Assembly (NCBI RefSeq): GCF_021917145.1
Contig: NC_061063.1
Location: 6,267,944 to 6,331,943, forward strand
Source of the DNA: Hypomesus transpacificus
Lineage: Eukaryota; Chordata; Actinopteri; Osmeriformes; Osmeridae
DNA: 64,000 bases
Direction: 5' to 3'
Each line of letters opens with the position of its first letter. Position 1 is the stretch's first letter. A program made the position numbers and the translations under genes. Positions 27,762 to 46,566 of the stretch are shown piece after piece. A model generated the notes under the pieces. That model made no database searches and was not told the DNA's origin. It was given only the letters and a program-made list of their open reading frames with translations.

Positions 27762-27868
27762 CTCCACTGTATCTCTGCAGCTCTCCACTGTATCACTGCA
27801 TCTCTCCACTGTATCACTGCATCTCTCCACTGTATCACTGCATCTCTCCACTGTATCACTGCATCCCT
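27762..27868. repeat. 21-bp minisatellite, about 5 copies
   Basis: Unit ATCTCTCCACTGTATCACTGC repeats almost perfectly. Because 21 is a multiple of three, all copies read the same peptide (SPLYHCI) on the plus strand, but there is no gene context. Confidence 0.94.
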
Positions 27869-28123
27869 CCACGTAAGCAGGTCAGTGTCTCATCCATCCA
27901 TGGGAGTGATGATGACAGTTATATGGATGAAGATTTCCTTAGTCTATCTCACTAGCTATAACCTGACTGTGGTATCAGTGTCTTTGTGGAATTGTCATTT
28001 CCCTTCAGATATAACCAGCAGAGCAGGAAATAAAGTCTAAAAGATCCAACTTCTCCACTCATCCCCTGTGAGGTCAATCTCTCCAGGTACCCTATGTGGT
28101 TAGTGTTGTCCCAGTCCACTAAC

Positions 28124-28348
28124 CTGCCACGCGCACCACTGCCCTCTCTGCCGGGTCCAGCACAGAGTCCTGGCTCTTCCTCTTCCTCCTCTCGTGGCGT
28201 GCCAGGTTCCAGGGCAACGTGTCCCCTGGGGGACCCTGGGGACCGGAGGGGCACGGGGACAGAGACCCCCCCGAGCGCTCACTTCGTAACGATCGCTCGC
28301 TGAAGGAACGCTCGCTTAACGTCTCCTCGTCCGAAGACTCCATCACGC
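28124..28348 (-). CDS. macf1: macf1 first coding exon (Ser/Arg-rich N-terminus)
   Basis: The exon starts after a clear acceptor (CCTCCCAG|GCGTG) and its ATG is at 28343. It encodes MESSDEETLSERS, several SERS repeats, GDTLPWNLARHERRKRKS and ends QDSVLDPAERAVVRVA plus one base before GTTAGT. The PWNL...RKRKSQDSVLDPAERAVVRVA block is the signature of the standard N-terminus of vertebrate MACF1 just before DERDRVQKKTFTKW. A longer reading starting at GTG 28346 was discarded. The Ser/Arg-rich head and basic KRK cluster make a disordered, probably phosphorylated extension ahead of the actin-binding domain. The 5'UTR continues in the exon near 32.4 kb. A GA tract of 84 bases lies 50 bases upstream of the acceptor. 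Confidence 0.95.
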
Positions 28349-28391
28349 CTGGGAGGAGAGAGGGATGGAGGGAACAGAGGAGAGGAAGAGG

Positions 28392-28398
<7 letters not shown>

Positions 28399-28482
<84 letters not shown>
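28399..28482. repeat. (GA)~42 microsatellite upstream of macf1 exon
   Basis: Reads as (CT)n in the macf1 RNA sense, about 50 bases before the acceptor of exon 28124-28348, so it extends the polypyrimidine region. Confidence 0.97.
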
Positions 28483-28486
<4 letters not shown>

Positions 28487-28499
28487 AGGATGGGGGAGG

Positions 28500-30647
28500 G
28501 GTTAGGATATAAAAATAAGGTCAGGGTGAAAGGGATTGAGGAGTGAGGGATGTAGAAAAGAATATAAAAGGGAGTACAGTATGAGAAATAGTAGTCTCAC
28601 TGTATAATTCATCATCCATCTTACAGTGTAATCTGGCATAGTTCATTAATAATGCACAAGTCTTTGTCACTCATGTAAGCCACCTTGGTTACAACATCAT
28701 GTAACTGAATAGTGGCAATGAAGGGAGGAGTATGATTAATGAGTCAACACAGTTTAAGTGACAGGAAGAGAGGAGCGTTCATCAGACTTCACTCACGCCA
28801 TTCGCTGGCGTTAAGGCAAGGGTGTGTGTGAAGGAACAGGGTCACAGTCCAGCATCAGAGACCATTTCTCCTCTCTCCTGCGCCATCTCTTTTCCCTCAC
28901 TCACTCTTCCTCCTTCTCTCTCTCCCTCACTACTCTTCAATCAGTCATCATTACATGGAAGAGGAGCACAACATCTCTGTTGTTAATGGATTAATTTGAA
29001 ATTGCTAACTGCATTAGGATATTTCAGAATGAGATGTTTTCAAATATTTGATCATAATTGTGACACGATGGATGAATGTAACTGTGGTTGGGGGAGGTTT
29101 ATATGGCATGGCAGAGTCAGAGGAGCAATGAGATGGAATTAAAACATTAGGGAGAGGATGATAGAACACTCCACTCTGTCATCTATTAATAATGCCTAGT
29201 CGATACTGGACAGGGGACACTCGAGACTCGGTTTGAGAAGGAGGACAATAAGAAGAAGGGAGGGAAAGGATGAGGTGGAGGAGGAGAGGGGGGAGGATGG
29301 GGAGGTGGGGAAGGGAGGTAAAGGAAATCTAAACTTGTCCATCACACAGAAGATCGATAGACCTAACCTCAGCACAACTGTGTCTAGGGACTTTTATAGC
29401 CTCATCCTCTAAGGTCTGAACCTATACCTGTCCTGTCCTGTTTTTCAGCTATCACCGACAGATTACATTTTTTTTGTCTATCCAGTATTTTAACTTTGAC
29501 TGTTAAGTTTGACTGTTGACTAAAATACCCTTTTCTTCCAAAACAGTAAGTGATTATAATTACTGCAAGTGATGGAGTTATACCATTGTCGGAAGAACAA
29601 CAAACATTAGAGTTGCTATTTAAATCTGTAGTAACTATTTATGCATGACTCTAACTACTACTCATGCCCCATTTCACAACTCATGTGGCCTCAGTTGGAA
29701 AGCCTGCTCCGCTTCCTGAAACATGTCTCAAGGAACAGAAAGAAGGAAGGCTTTAAGCCTTCCCAGAATTCTCATTTTTTGGATCAGTCGGTTTCTCTGC
29801 TGCTGTCTGACATAGGGCTGACTCCTCGGGATTCTTCAGAGCCAAAATACATACGGAACATGTGTGTGTGTAAGGTTTCAAAGACATGCTGTGTCTTTAT
29901 GCGTCTTTGTGGCGCGGCATGAAAAATAAAGACGTCCTTTCATGATGCGTCCTCAAAATGAGAACTTTGAAAAACACTCCTAATTCAATCATTGCCTTTC
30001 GAATGCCCTCCCCTCTTCTGTTGTGTTTTCTCTCACACACTCAACCTGAATGCACACGCACACACATACACTCACTCGCTTGTTCGCTCACACACACATC
30101 CACACACACACTCCTCTACCCTGTGTGTCCCCTTTGACAGCACACAGTTGGAATTCCACAGTGTGTGGATGCTTGACCGTCCAGATTTATAACTTGCAGG
30201 AACGCCTCCAGACATGCATGGATACAGGGTGTTCCCACAGCTTACACTGGCTAGTGTGTGTGTGTGTGTGTTTGTGTGTGTGTTTCTAAAAGCTAAACAG
30301 CTGTTAGAATTTAACCAATATTCATGGTAAACAGACAGGACTGCCGGGTTACCTAAGCATAAAAGAATATGATCCACACATGCTGTGTGTGTGTGTGTGC
30401 GTGTGTATGTGTGTGTGTGTGCATGAGAGCTTGTGTGTGCATGACTGGTTTCAGAAGGAGTTATGGACGAGTGCTCTGCTTCTCCTCTTAGAAACCGGCC
30501 CACTGCCATGAGTAACACTGACACACTGACTAGACTCATATCCTCTGCACTGGCAGAAACAGACACAGACACACTGATACCAAGCACTACTGAAGGGAAT
30601 GAGGAAAGAAGAATAAAGAGAGAAAGAAACTGTATCTGAGAAAAAAT

Positions 30648-30722
<75 letters not shown>

Positions 30723-32423
30723 AAGGAATCGATGATAATGCTTTTATCAGTATGATGTGATTATGTATCTTCATAGGATCCTTTAAACCATCACTACAAA
30801 GTACAGATCAATGTGTACAGGACACCTCACGGTTCCACTGGCCCTCTGACTCTAGCACTGAGAGCACACAGACCACAGAAGCTCATCTCCTTAAAGAGGT
30901 CAGATGCTGTTCAGCCAGTGCATGTACATGTCAAATCTTGATCTCCAATGTTAATTAATAGGTGTTGTGTAGATCACTATGCAAAGAGTTTCTCAGTTCC
31001 TCGACTTATATTGTGTCTGTGTCTATATGTGTCCTGTTGTGAATGTGGTAGTAATGGTCTTTTCTGTTTCCTCTCCATTATGAGAGGACGCTGCATGCAT
31101 ACCAACGAGATCAAGGCAGCACCTCTGCCATTGACTAGACAGAGACATCACCCGACAGCCCGTGGCAGCTCCTTGCAGACCATGATGCCAGTCTCCTCCT
31201 TATTGACACCCATGTATCCGATGGACAATCAGGGATATACTGTACTGTACCATATGGTTTAATGGAGGTGTTCCCAGCCCCACCATTGACAGTAACCATT
31301 CGTCTATTAGACTGTAGGAGGGTGTGTCCAAAGCCAACGCAGCGGAAAGGGCGTGAGAAAGCGTTATCGTTATTCATTTTAAAATGTGTCTGTCCATTGG
31401 CCGTCTGTGAGACAGTGAAGTCAGAACAGCTAAATATTAGATACAAACATACGCCCAGTAAGGCTTATGGCCTTGCGACAGAAGCATACATCTGACCATC
31501 TGGTGCGAATCAACGGGGGGACTCCTGAATGTTGATTTCACCCTTTGCACAAATTAAGAGAATTTCCAGACACCCTAGCTTGAATTGTGTTGGGTTTGAG
31601 CGAAACATTGCTGAGAAGGCGTGTTAAACTGACAGCGGATGCAGACCAAACATTTATATAAACCCCGGGGACTTATTTCGATGGGTGTGCGCGCTGCTCC
31701 TGCTCTCTCATCAGCTGTAATGCATGGCCCGATCAATAAATTAGGCTACATCAGACACACTTCAGAATTGAAAATCTATGCAAACCATACTATTGAATTG
31801 TCGGTTCCATTCATTTCATTGTGTTGATCGTTGGAATGCATGTTGTAAAATGAGAGTTAGATGTGTTCCGAGACCCGATAGGTTTAATATGCAGCGGAAA
31901 CGCATGCATGAGTGAACATCAGTCCGTTCGAGCCTTTTTGGAAATGGTCGTTGGGGAGATAAGTAAACATAGAGCATAGTGGAGCTCTTTGTCCACATAA
32001 GGGGAATAACTGACTGTTTGCATTTAAAGCAAATGTGGTCCCATTTAGCTAAGGTTGAATTAAAATGGGTAGATATAGGCTCTTTCGCAAGCCCTAAGCC
32101 TGGATCAAGCATGGTCATTATTACAATTCAGTGACAATAATATAGGCTATTTAATAGTTAGCTTCGTACAAAACATTTAAACAGTCTATGCACAAAAGAT
32201 CAATACGGTCATTTGTTTTAAGAATGGCATAGCCAGGTGATCAACATGTTATTGTTTGATGAAGAGGCGGACGAAAATAGATTCGACTTGTACAACGAGC
32301 TGTCATTACTCTTAAATCGTTACATCCAATGAGTATGAAAAGTCATGATAACCATTACGAGAACCATCCCCTTAGCTGTGTGAGTACTAATGGGCAGAAT
32401 GGTCAACATGCTGCGAGACCTAC
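28500..32423. other. macf1 first intron
   Basis: No coding exon seen. Contains a GA tract at 30651-30720, CA/TG repeats at 30040-30110, 30255-30285 and 30382-30422, and long stretches of ordinary unique sequence (28560-29650, 30730-32400) that could hold promoter-proximal enhancers. Confidence 0.6.
30651..30720. repeat. (GA)~34 microsatellite
   Basis: About 70 uninterrupted bases of GA. Confidence 0.97.
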
Positions 32424-32700
32424 CGTAGAATAAGGGTCCTCAAATCCCGGATCTGGGTGTCAGAGGCAGGGATGCTGCTGCTCCGCTTGCCTTCCTCGCG
32501 ATACCCTCTCTTTCACCGGCTCACGTTCAAATGCTAACTGTTTAGAGATCAAAATCAGCCGTTGGTAGGATGGATACTGACCCACGATGAGAGATGAATA
32601 CCCCGACTTGTGATTCGGTAATGGCTGTCTATTCGCCTCCTTCCTTCCAACTCCTTTTCTCTTTTTCTTTTAGGCTACAACCCCCACCTCGTTTTGTCCC
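32424..32700 (-). promoter_or_regulatory. macf1: macf1 noncoding leader exon and promoter region
   Basis: On the minus strand a GC-rich stretch with several CpGs and no long frame runs into the donor TACG|GTAGGT (last exon base 32424). The coding exon at 28348 begins with an acceptor and only five untranslated bases, so it needs such an upstream leader. This is the nearest suitable donor before ndufs5. The 5' limit near 32.65-32.7 kb is a guess. Confidence 0.6.
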
Positions 32701-34441
32701 TCGCTCTCACCCACTTTCACTCTCTCTCTCTCTCTTTCATTCTCTCTCCCTTCCTTTTCAATAGGCCGTTTCACGGCTCCAACCCATATCTATTGACCAT
32801 GTTTGCCTAAATGTCGTGAAAATGGAATTTATGAGTATTACAACGTCATCCTTGGCTCAGCAACACAGTTCGTGCACCGCCAACTGGAGAGATGCACGCT
32901 CCTTTTTTTAAGGAAAAAGGGCGTTCATGTCGTCACATTTGTGGAGTCAATGGATATAGGCTAGCTAAACCCCGTTGTCCATACATATTGTCCCATCATT
33001 TTATCTGTAATGAGTGTGGGTTACCTTGATCTTTGTTTTCATCCCATTTCTCCAGCAGTGACCCCTACAGCTCTTTTTGTAACATTTGGCGAGGTTAACA
33101 ACTAAATGTTTCAATATTTGGTGATACAAAGTAGCCTTGCAGTTAATATGGAAAATCCTGTCCAATCAAGAACTGCTTGTCCAGTAGAGCTCCCGCGGTG
33201 ACGGCCTTCTCTCCAGTAACCCCTCAGAGAACGGGACAGCGGAATGCTGTCAGACAATTCAGGATTAAGTAGGGTTGCAAGACGCTGATGTCTTAATAAA
33301 ACAAAAGCTAACGGCAAAATCTGTCTGACTCACCAAATGAAAACTCTGGACAACCATGCATAACGTCTGGCATCATATTAGGATTTGGCAGGAATAAGGA
33401 ACACGTTTTCAGCATCCTGCTTCTGTAGGATTTACGCTGCACATAAATTACAGTATTCAGCAGCCACTGTTGTCAGTAGTTAGAAAGAAACTTGCGGGCT
33501 TTATCTGCCTAAATGGATCCATACAGGCACTAATTTAACAAATTGAAACCCTGTGATGTGGTAAAACCGCTTTATTTAATACAATACTGTGATGTTTCGC
33601 CGCCCATGACGTTGGAGGATTGGTATAAGGCAATTATGTTAAAGCTTCATTGAATCTAGCTCACATCCTGTAACACACGACTTTTAATAACTGTTCCCGC
33701 CTGCAACATAGTTTTATCAAGTTTACTGGTGGGACAATTGCTATGTCACGGTCTGCTCTTTATCACTCATACTTATTTGTGGCCTAATAACTTTTTGGAA
33801 GTCCGCGGGAGACCACTTTCAGTTTAATTTTTACGTTTCCCCTGCGCTTGATGCCCCCTTGCGGTGATGACGAGCACGATGTAATCTCATCGTCACAAGA
33901 AAACACTTTGTAATTTAATATCAATGTCAAAGAGCAAGCTGTCATATACACAGCTTTCATCGCAGTAGCTGTCCAGCGGGAGCCTTTCTCCACTAATCCA
34001 TCCAGTAACATGTATTAGAATTAGGTCAGTGTGTTACGTAAATTGAGTGCTTTTCAACCCTTTCCCTGAACCTTAAAGACAATGGAACTTTTCACCTGCC
34101 ACTGTTCTACATATAGACCTACAGCTTTTACTGAATCTGTTGGATACTTAAACATGATTTGTCAATAATGAACTGACTGACAATCTAAATCTATACATTT
34201 CATGTATATTTTTGTGTCTGCTCACACATTCCAACTATCTCTTAAAACAGTGTGGGGGGGGAGACAAAGTAGACATACAAATGCAGATGTTCAATCATAA
34301 TATATATTTGCAAACTTGTACAGCGAAACCAACAAAAGTGACATCTGAAGAATAATTATTATACACAAGGTTGGGGGCACAGCAGGTCTCACACAGCAGA
34401 GAGACTTGTGGGTGTGTGTGTATGTGTGTACGCGTGTATGT
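32701..34441. other. Intergenic region between macf1 and ndufs5
   Basis: No gene or strong repeat seen. It must contain macf1 upstream control sequence and the ndufs5 3' end. Short frames here have no splice or family support. Confidence 0.5.
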
Positions 34442-35039
34442 TCAGGGCCTCTCATCAGCCTGTCCGGTGTGGTGTGCTGGAGGCTGGTAGGTGCCCTCCT
34501 TCACCATCTTGTCACGCTGTTTGCGGATCTCATATAACCTCTTGTGCTGGAGAGACAGGTAGAGAGATGATTGAAAGGTGACAGGGCACCAAAGTGACAG
34601 AGCTAGCCAGACAGAGAGAAGCTCTACGACTCTTGCAGTAATCGTCAGAAAGAGCAATATTCAAAGTGGCTGGAAGATACAGTTGGATTAACACCAGACA
34701 TATTGACCATGTATTTTTGAATGGAACAAATTGTTGAACAGTGTAGATGCTGCAAACACAAAACAGATTACTGCTGTAAACTGAGCACTAGTAGGCTACT
34801 ATCTAGACTCCGACTGCACTCACCATCTTCTCCCTGTGCATGCACTCATAGAAGTCCTCAAACTCCAGCTTGCACTCTTTCTTGGCCCGGGTCTGGCCGA
34901 TACCATCGGAGCACTCGATCCACTCCTTCTCGAAGGCGTGGCATCGGGCCGCCCGCTTGTGGGGCTGCTCGCCGCTTTGCAGCAGCAACCAGCGGTCCAT
35001 GTTGATGCCCAGCTTCCCCTGGAGGTCGACGAACGGCAT
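34442..35039 (-). CDS. ndufs5: NADH dehydrogenase [ubiquinone] iron-sulfur protein 5 (complex I 15 kDa subunit)
   Basis: Two coding exons on the minus strand: 34824-35039 (72 codons) and 34442-34546, giving 106 residues, the usual vertebrate length. Splice sites are CTGTAG|AACCATG at 35043, ATG|GTGAGT at 34824 and TCTCCAG|CACAAG at 34546. The protein has the twin CX9C pattern of the CHCH fold (Cys33/Cys43 and Cys56/Cys66), which is oxidised in the mitochondrial intermembrane space. NDUFS5 is an accessory subunit of respiratory complex I; despite its name it carries no iron-sulfur cluster. There is no cleavable presequence, as usual for this import route. A noncoding first exon probably lies at 35548-35610 (AACAAG|GTGACT). 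Gene order ndufs5-macf1 on one strand matches the human locus. Confidence 0.97.
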
Positions 35040-35547
35040 GGTTCTACAGAATTTGGGGATAAGAGTAGGCGGATAGAGGCTAAATAAAGTGATGAAAATA
35101 TATCCAATTAATACAGGGGAAAGACGATAGATGGGCACGGGATATAGGGATGCAGGATAAGGATGGGATAGAATTACAAAGCATAATAACTTAAGCAAGC
35201 TTTCTAAAATCATATCATTTGTTCGATGGAGACTATATAACTCGAGTCCTAGTTTCCTCGTACTATTCGTCAATACTTTCGCTACAACTGCTGTAAAATA
35301 TTTTTGTTGCTTTTATCTAGGTAAGCTCCAAGCACCTAGTTTGCAAGCGGACTGATGTCAATACAATGTCTCAAAGTGCTAGGCTACCTAACGACACAAC
35401 ACAGGCCGTACGTGCCATTAACGTTAACTATGAGTAGCAAACCAGCCTTTTCACACATGCTGATTTCACAGAGTTGTAAGTTATATGTAATACCTCTTTA
35501 TCGTTATGTAGCTTTTGTCAAATATTGAACAAATAGTCTGTAGTCAC

Positions 35548-35610
35548 CTTGTTTTGTTGGCTTCAATTTAACCTTCCGTGTGTTCCCGACACTCACTTTA
35601 CGGTAGAGCG
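35548..35610 (-). promoter_or_regulatory. ndufs5: Probable ndufs5 noncoding first exon and promoter
   Basis: The minus strand reads GAAGCC...AACAAG|GTGACT, a good donor, 0.5 kb upstream of the coding exon. That coding exon starts with an acceptor only four bases before its ATG and so requires an upstream exon. The transcription start is not fixed. Confidence 0.5.
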
Positions 35611-35994
35611 ACTTCAGCCGTAAAACAAAATGTTCCTGTAAATATCAGTCTATCTTCTTTACGACACTATCGTAAAAGATGAAACATCTGAATTTCATCT
35701 TTCAATTCTTTCATTTTCATCAGATTTCTATGTTAAACTTCTCACTGACTTCTCTGATGTTAGCACACATTGATGACATAAGAGCTAAATAATAAGTATT
35801 AATCCCATGATATAACCGATTGAAAATCCTGGAGCAAATATAGTGTATTTTTAATTGTGCTTCTGTGACAAAAAAGGAAAGAGTAGCAGTCTACCTTTAT
35901 GTTTCTTCCCATAATTTGCCTCCATTCACCATATGCCCTATACCAACAATATTAGTGTCTAAGACAAAATAACAAGAAGGAATGCAAGTCAATC

Positions 35995-37661
35995 TTGGTG
36001 TAACAGAAGAATGTGTTTATTTTTGCCAAAAGTCCATGTCGTTCACAGTCCTGTATGTACTGCCCTCACAAAGAGGTTTACAAAACAGGACCAGGAGATA
36101 AAATATTATACAGTAATACTTTTATATTGCTATCTATTATGTTCATAAATATATTAAACATGTGTATTTGTGTTCCTAGGAGAAATGATAATCTATCTTC
36201 TCTCAAACTCAAGAAGTCTCAATCTGTGGTACATTCATGTGGCTTCTCACAGACGGGCAACAAAAAACTAAACAAATTCACATCCACAGGCCAGACTGAA
36301 TGGTGCCTGGCCAAATGCACAAGCAGCAGACCCTATAAAGCTTTTCTGAAATGAAGAAATGAATCTTCTATTAATACAAATCCTATAACCAAGGAAACCA
36401 ACTGTAATCAAAGCACAAGGGTGAAATAGTAAACTACTTTTAAACAGTTATCCTTGTTGATAACTTTGTAGAACAAACAAAACCTGGGCTGCAACATTCA
36501 TTTTTAACAATAACATTTATATTATATAACTCATTTGGTGTCGTCACCAGAGACAAGAATGATCGTTAAGCAGTAAGTATGCAAAGACACTCCAGAAATG
36601 ACAGCAGTTAGTAATGAATAGCAAAAATAGATCAATACTGAGGTAAAGTGCATAAGTGCTCATTCATGGATTCACTCTTTAGTGGGACAAATACATTGAC
36701 AAAGAGTCAATCCATTCTTGCTCTCTCTCTCTCTCTGGTAAGAGTTTTAATTGTGCATCTCACTACTCGCCTTACGACTGGCGATCTCTCCCTCATTCTT
36801 CCACTCTCTCATACACACACACACACACACACACACAACATTCAGTAGGGTCCCTCAGGCAGCCAGCGTGTCAGAAAGCCAGTGCGTGTTTGTCAGTGAG
36901 TGTGTCAACACTAAGGCAAGCAGTCAGCCATTTATGTGAAAACTGTCTGCTGGTTTCACTATTCAACTGACCTTGAAAACCCTCTTCTCTGTGCAGGCGT
37001 GGTTTAAGTGCAGAATACCTCTAGCTTGTTATAATAACATATCTGTGCAAACCTAACACTGCCAGTGTAACAAGTACCCACTGTGCTTGTTCACAGCCCC
37101 CCTACCCCATACACAACGCAGGTCATGCAGACTCATGCACACTGCAAATAAAATGTTATGGTCATTCCTATACAAACAAATCAGAAACAAGCCAAGAAAA
37201 GCTGCACCCACACGTAAAAAAAAAACGCTTCTCACTCATTAGTACCACATCACCCAGATAGTCCTTCTCTCACTGGTGTACTTGGCTACATTTCTATTAA
37301 TTAAATCTTTCTTTCATTTTTTTTGTTGCAATATTTCTTGTGGCAAATATGAACCTCATGTTTTGCTTTTTTGCTTTAGTAGCCAAGGCATTTTTGCACC
37401 AAGAAGTAAACAAAAATTGTATTAAATGTTCAGAGGTAGAACCCTGACTAGGCCCAAGTCAGGCGACTGACAGGTTGATAGATGACAGACAGACAGACAC
37501 AAGTAGAACAGGTCCTGTCTGTATGTACAAGGTCTTGAAAATCAAATGTAAAAAGCAGCAAATACATAACAACCAAAAAGCTCACGTCAACGATTCAAAA
37601 GAAAAGTGAATACATCAAAACCGTTGGGGGGTTTGTGCAATCTCTGAGAGCAGGGAGCCTC
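35995..37661 (-). other. rnf19b: rnf19b 3' untranslated region
   Basis: Downstream of the rnf19b stop (37662) the minus strand carries about 1.65 kb of noncoding, AT-rich sequence up to a polyadenylation signal AATAAA (TTTATT on the plus strand at about 36014-36020). A CA repeat lies at 36812-36838. The length is typical for this gene family. The exact cleavage site is inferred. Confidence 0.6.
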
Positions 37662-44327
<6,666 letters not shown>

Positions 44328-45247
44328 CTTAACCCGACGGAGAATTCCGTGGACGTTCCTGTAGTCTCAGTACAGTACTACCTCACGAAGGAAACTTGAC
44401 AAACACACACAGGCAAACAAGGGGGTTTGTCCTCTTTTTTTGAAAAAAATGCAACAATGCCACTGAAAGTCTTTCTCCGAGAAGGAAAAAAAGTAGAAAA
44501 GAAACACTTTTCTTACCACAAAAAAAACGCTGAAACGAAACACAAAAAGAGAAGGTAAAACAGATAAATTCCCCTTCCTTCACACGTCTCGTTTCAAAAG
44601 CACAATGGTGAAAGAAGACAGAATCAACCAATCAAGTGTGTTCAAAAAGCGTTTAGCATAAAAATACAAAACAAGAGATTTTACTGGAGGCAGTTGTGGT
44701 CAGCCTATGGCAGGCATGTATCTAAAACAATGACAAGCAGCGTCTTAGTGAGGTTATTTACACTGTGACAAATCCTTGTTAGTGTCGGCCCCTCGTCAGA
44801 ATTCCTTTTCTTGTCCTTTTTTCCGTCTCTCTCTTCGTTTCTTGTCCTCTGCGTGTGTCTCGCATGCTCTCCATTCACTCGTCTGTGAGGAGGAAGAAGA
44901 ACAGAACAGGAAGTTGGCGCAGAGAACAGTGGGGAGCATGCTCAGTAGGACACTCCTCTCTTTCCCTCTCTCCCTCCCTCCTCAGTCCTTCTCTGTATCT
45001 CTCTCTGTTTCGCTTTGTCTCCCTTTCAGTTGTGTTTCTATCCCCTCCACCCTCTATTCCCTCCATCCTGCCCGAACACACACACACACACTTTTCCTAT
45101 GATTACACAATTGCCTCCTGACAGTCTTGATGCAGATTCTCAGACAAAAAGCATTATGTACAGGATGTACAGTATACACACATATAAGCCACACGTCACT
45201 GATAAACAAATGCTTACAGAATCTTGTAGGAAGCAATATCACACAAT

Positions 45248-46566
45248 ACATTTTGTAATGTCCTCAGCCTCCCTGGGAAAGTCTATTCAGGGGTCCTGGA
45301 GAGGAGGGTCCGTCGGATTGTCGAACCTCGGATTCAGGAGGAGCAATGTGGTTTTCGTCCTGGCCGTGGAACAGTGGACCAGCTTTATACCCTCCGCGGA
45401 GTCCTGGAGGGTACATGGGAGTTCGCCCAACCAGTCTACACATGTTTTGTGGATTTGGAAAAGGCGTTCGACCGTGTCCCTCGGGGGCTCATGTGGGGGG
45501 TGCTCCGAGAGTACGGGGTACCGGATTTCCTGATCGGGGCTGTCCGGTCCCTGTACGACCGGTGCCAGAGTTTGGTCCGCATTGCCGGTAGTAAGTCGAA
45601 CTTGTTTCCGGTGAGGGTTGGACTCCGCCAGGGCTGCCCTATGTCACCGATTCTGTTCATTACCTATATGGACAGAATTTCTAGGCGCAGCCAGGGTGTT
45701 GAGGGGGTCCGGTTTGGTGACCTCAGGATCGGGTCGCTGCTTTTTGCGGATGATGTGGTCCTGTTGGCTTCATCGGGCCGTGACCTTCAGCTCTCACTGG
45801 AGCGGTTCGCAACCGAATGTGAAGCGGCTGGGATGCGAATCAGCACCTCCAAATCTGAGGCCATGGTAATCGACCGGAAAAGGGTGGAGTGCCATCTCCG
45901 GGTCGGGGAGGAGATCCTGAACCAAGCGGAGGAGTTCAAGTATCTCGGGGTCTTGTTCACGAGTGAGGGAAGAATGGAGCGCGAGGTCGACAGGCGGATC
46001 GGTGCGGCGTCCGCAGTGATGCGGGCTCTGCATCGGTCCGTCGTGGTGAAGAAGGAGCTGAGTCGAAAGGCGAAGCTCTCTATTTACCAGTCGATCTACG
46101 TTCCTACCCTCACCTATGGTCACGAACTATGGGTAGTGACCGAAAGAACGAGATCGCGAATACAAGCGGCCGAAATGAGCTTTCTCCGTAGGGTGTCCGG
46201 GCTCTCCCTTAGAGATAGGGTGAGAAGCTCGGTCATCCGGGAGGGGCTCAGAGTAGAACCGCTGCTCCTCCGCGTCGAGAGGAGCCAGCTGAGGTGGCTC
46301 GGGCATCTGATTAGGATGCCTCCTGGACGCCTCCCTGGTGAGGTGTTCCGGGCACGTCCCACTGGGAAGAGGCCCCGGGGAAGACCCAGGACACGCTGGA
46401 GGGACTATGTCTCTCAGCTGGCCTGGGAACGCCTTGGGGTCCCCCAGGAAGAGCTGGCGGAAGTGGCCGGGGGGAGGGAAGTCTGGGCCTCCCTGCTTAG
46501 GTCGCTGCCCCCGCGACCCGATCCCCGGACAAGCGGCAGATGACGACGACGACGACATTTTGTAAT
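45248..46566 (+). mobile_element. 5'-truncated non-LTR retrotransposon (LINE) insertion with 12-bp target duplication
   Basis: The insert lies between two copies of ACATTTTGTAAT (45248-45259 and 46555-46566), a perfect target-site duplication. It begins abruptly inside the reverse transcriptase and ends just after the stop codon in a short GAC/GACGAC run. The 5' truncation and the target duplication are hallmarks of target-primed reverse transcription. The very short 3' end with a trinucleotide run recalls RTE-type elements, but the clade is not certain. Confidence 0.94.
45260..46543 (+). CDS. LINE reverse transcriptase, N-terminally truncated, frame intact
   Basis: The frame is open from the first base of the insertion (45260) to TGA at 46541-46543, about 427 codons, with no stop or frameshift. 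It lacks the endonuclease and the start of the RT domain. Visible RT motifs in order: EEQCGFRPGRGT, the first catalytic block CFVDLEKAFDRVPR, LRQGCPMSP, LLFADDVVLLA with the catalytic Asp pair, SKSEAMV, and EEFKYLGVLFTSEG. The thumb/C-terminal part follows with RRRVSG-type, QLRWLGHLIRMP and RPRGRPRTRWRDYV. There is no promoter or start of its own, so it is dead on arrival. The intact frame and perfect target duplication point to a recent insertion. Confidence 0.93.
   Translation, partial: VLSLPGKVYSGVLERRVRRIVEPRIQEEQCGFRPGRGTVDQLYTLRGVLEGTWEFAQPVYTCFVDLEKAFDRVPRGLMWGVLREYGVPDFLIGAVRSLYDRCQSLVRIAGSKSNLFPVRVGLRQGCPMSPILFITYMDRISRRSQGVEGVRFGDLRIGSLLFADDVVLLASSGRDLQLSLERFATECEAAGMRISTSKSEAMVIDRKRVECHLRVGEEILNQAEEFKYLGVLFTSEGRMEREVDRRIGAASAVMRALHRSVVVKKELSRKAKLSIYQSIYVPTLTYGHELWVVTERTRSRIQAAEMSFLRRVSGLSLRDRVRSSVIREGLRVEPLLLRVERSQLRWLGHLIRMPPGRLPGEVFRARPTGKRPRGRPRTRWRDYVSQLAWERLGVPQEELAEVAGGREVWASLLRSLPPRPDPRTSGR

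Noticed and set aside
28344..28346. Start codon GTG for the macf1 exon
   Set aside because: A proper ATG follows at once (28343) and gives the family's known N-terminus after the acceptor at 28349-28350.
45374..46543. A cellular gene of 389 codons
   Set aside because: Reverse transcriptase motifs, target-site duplication and no promoter or start codon show a LINE fragment. The frame begins at GTG only by track convention and is open further upstream.
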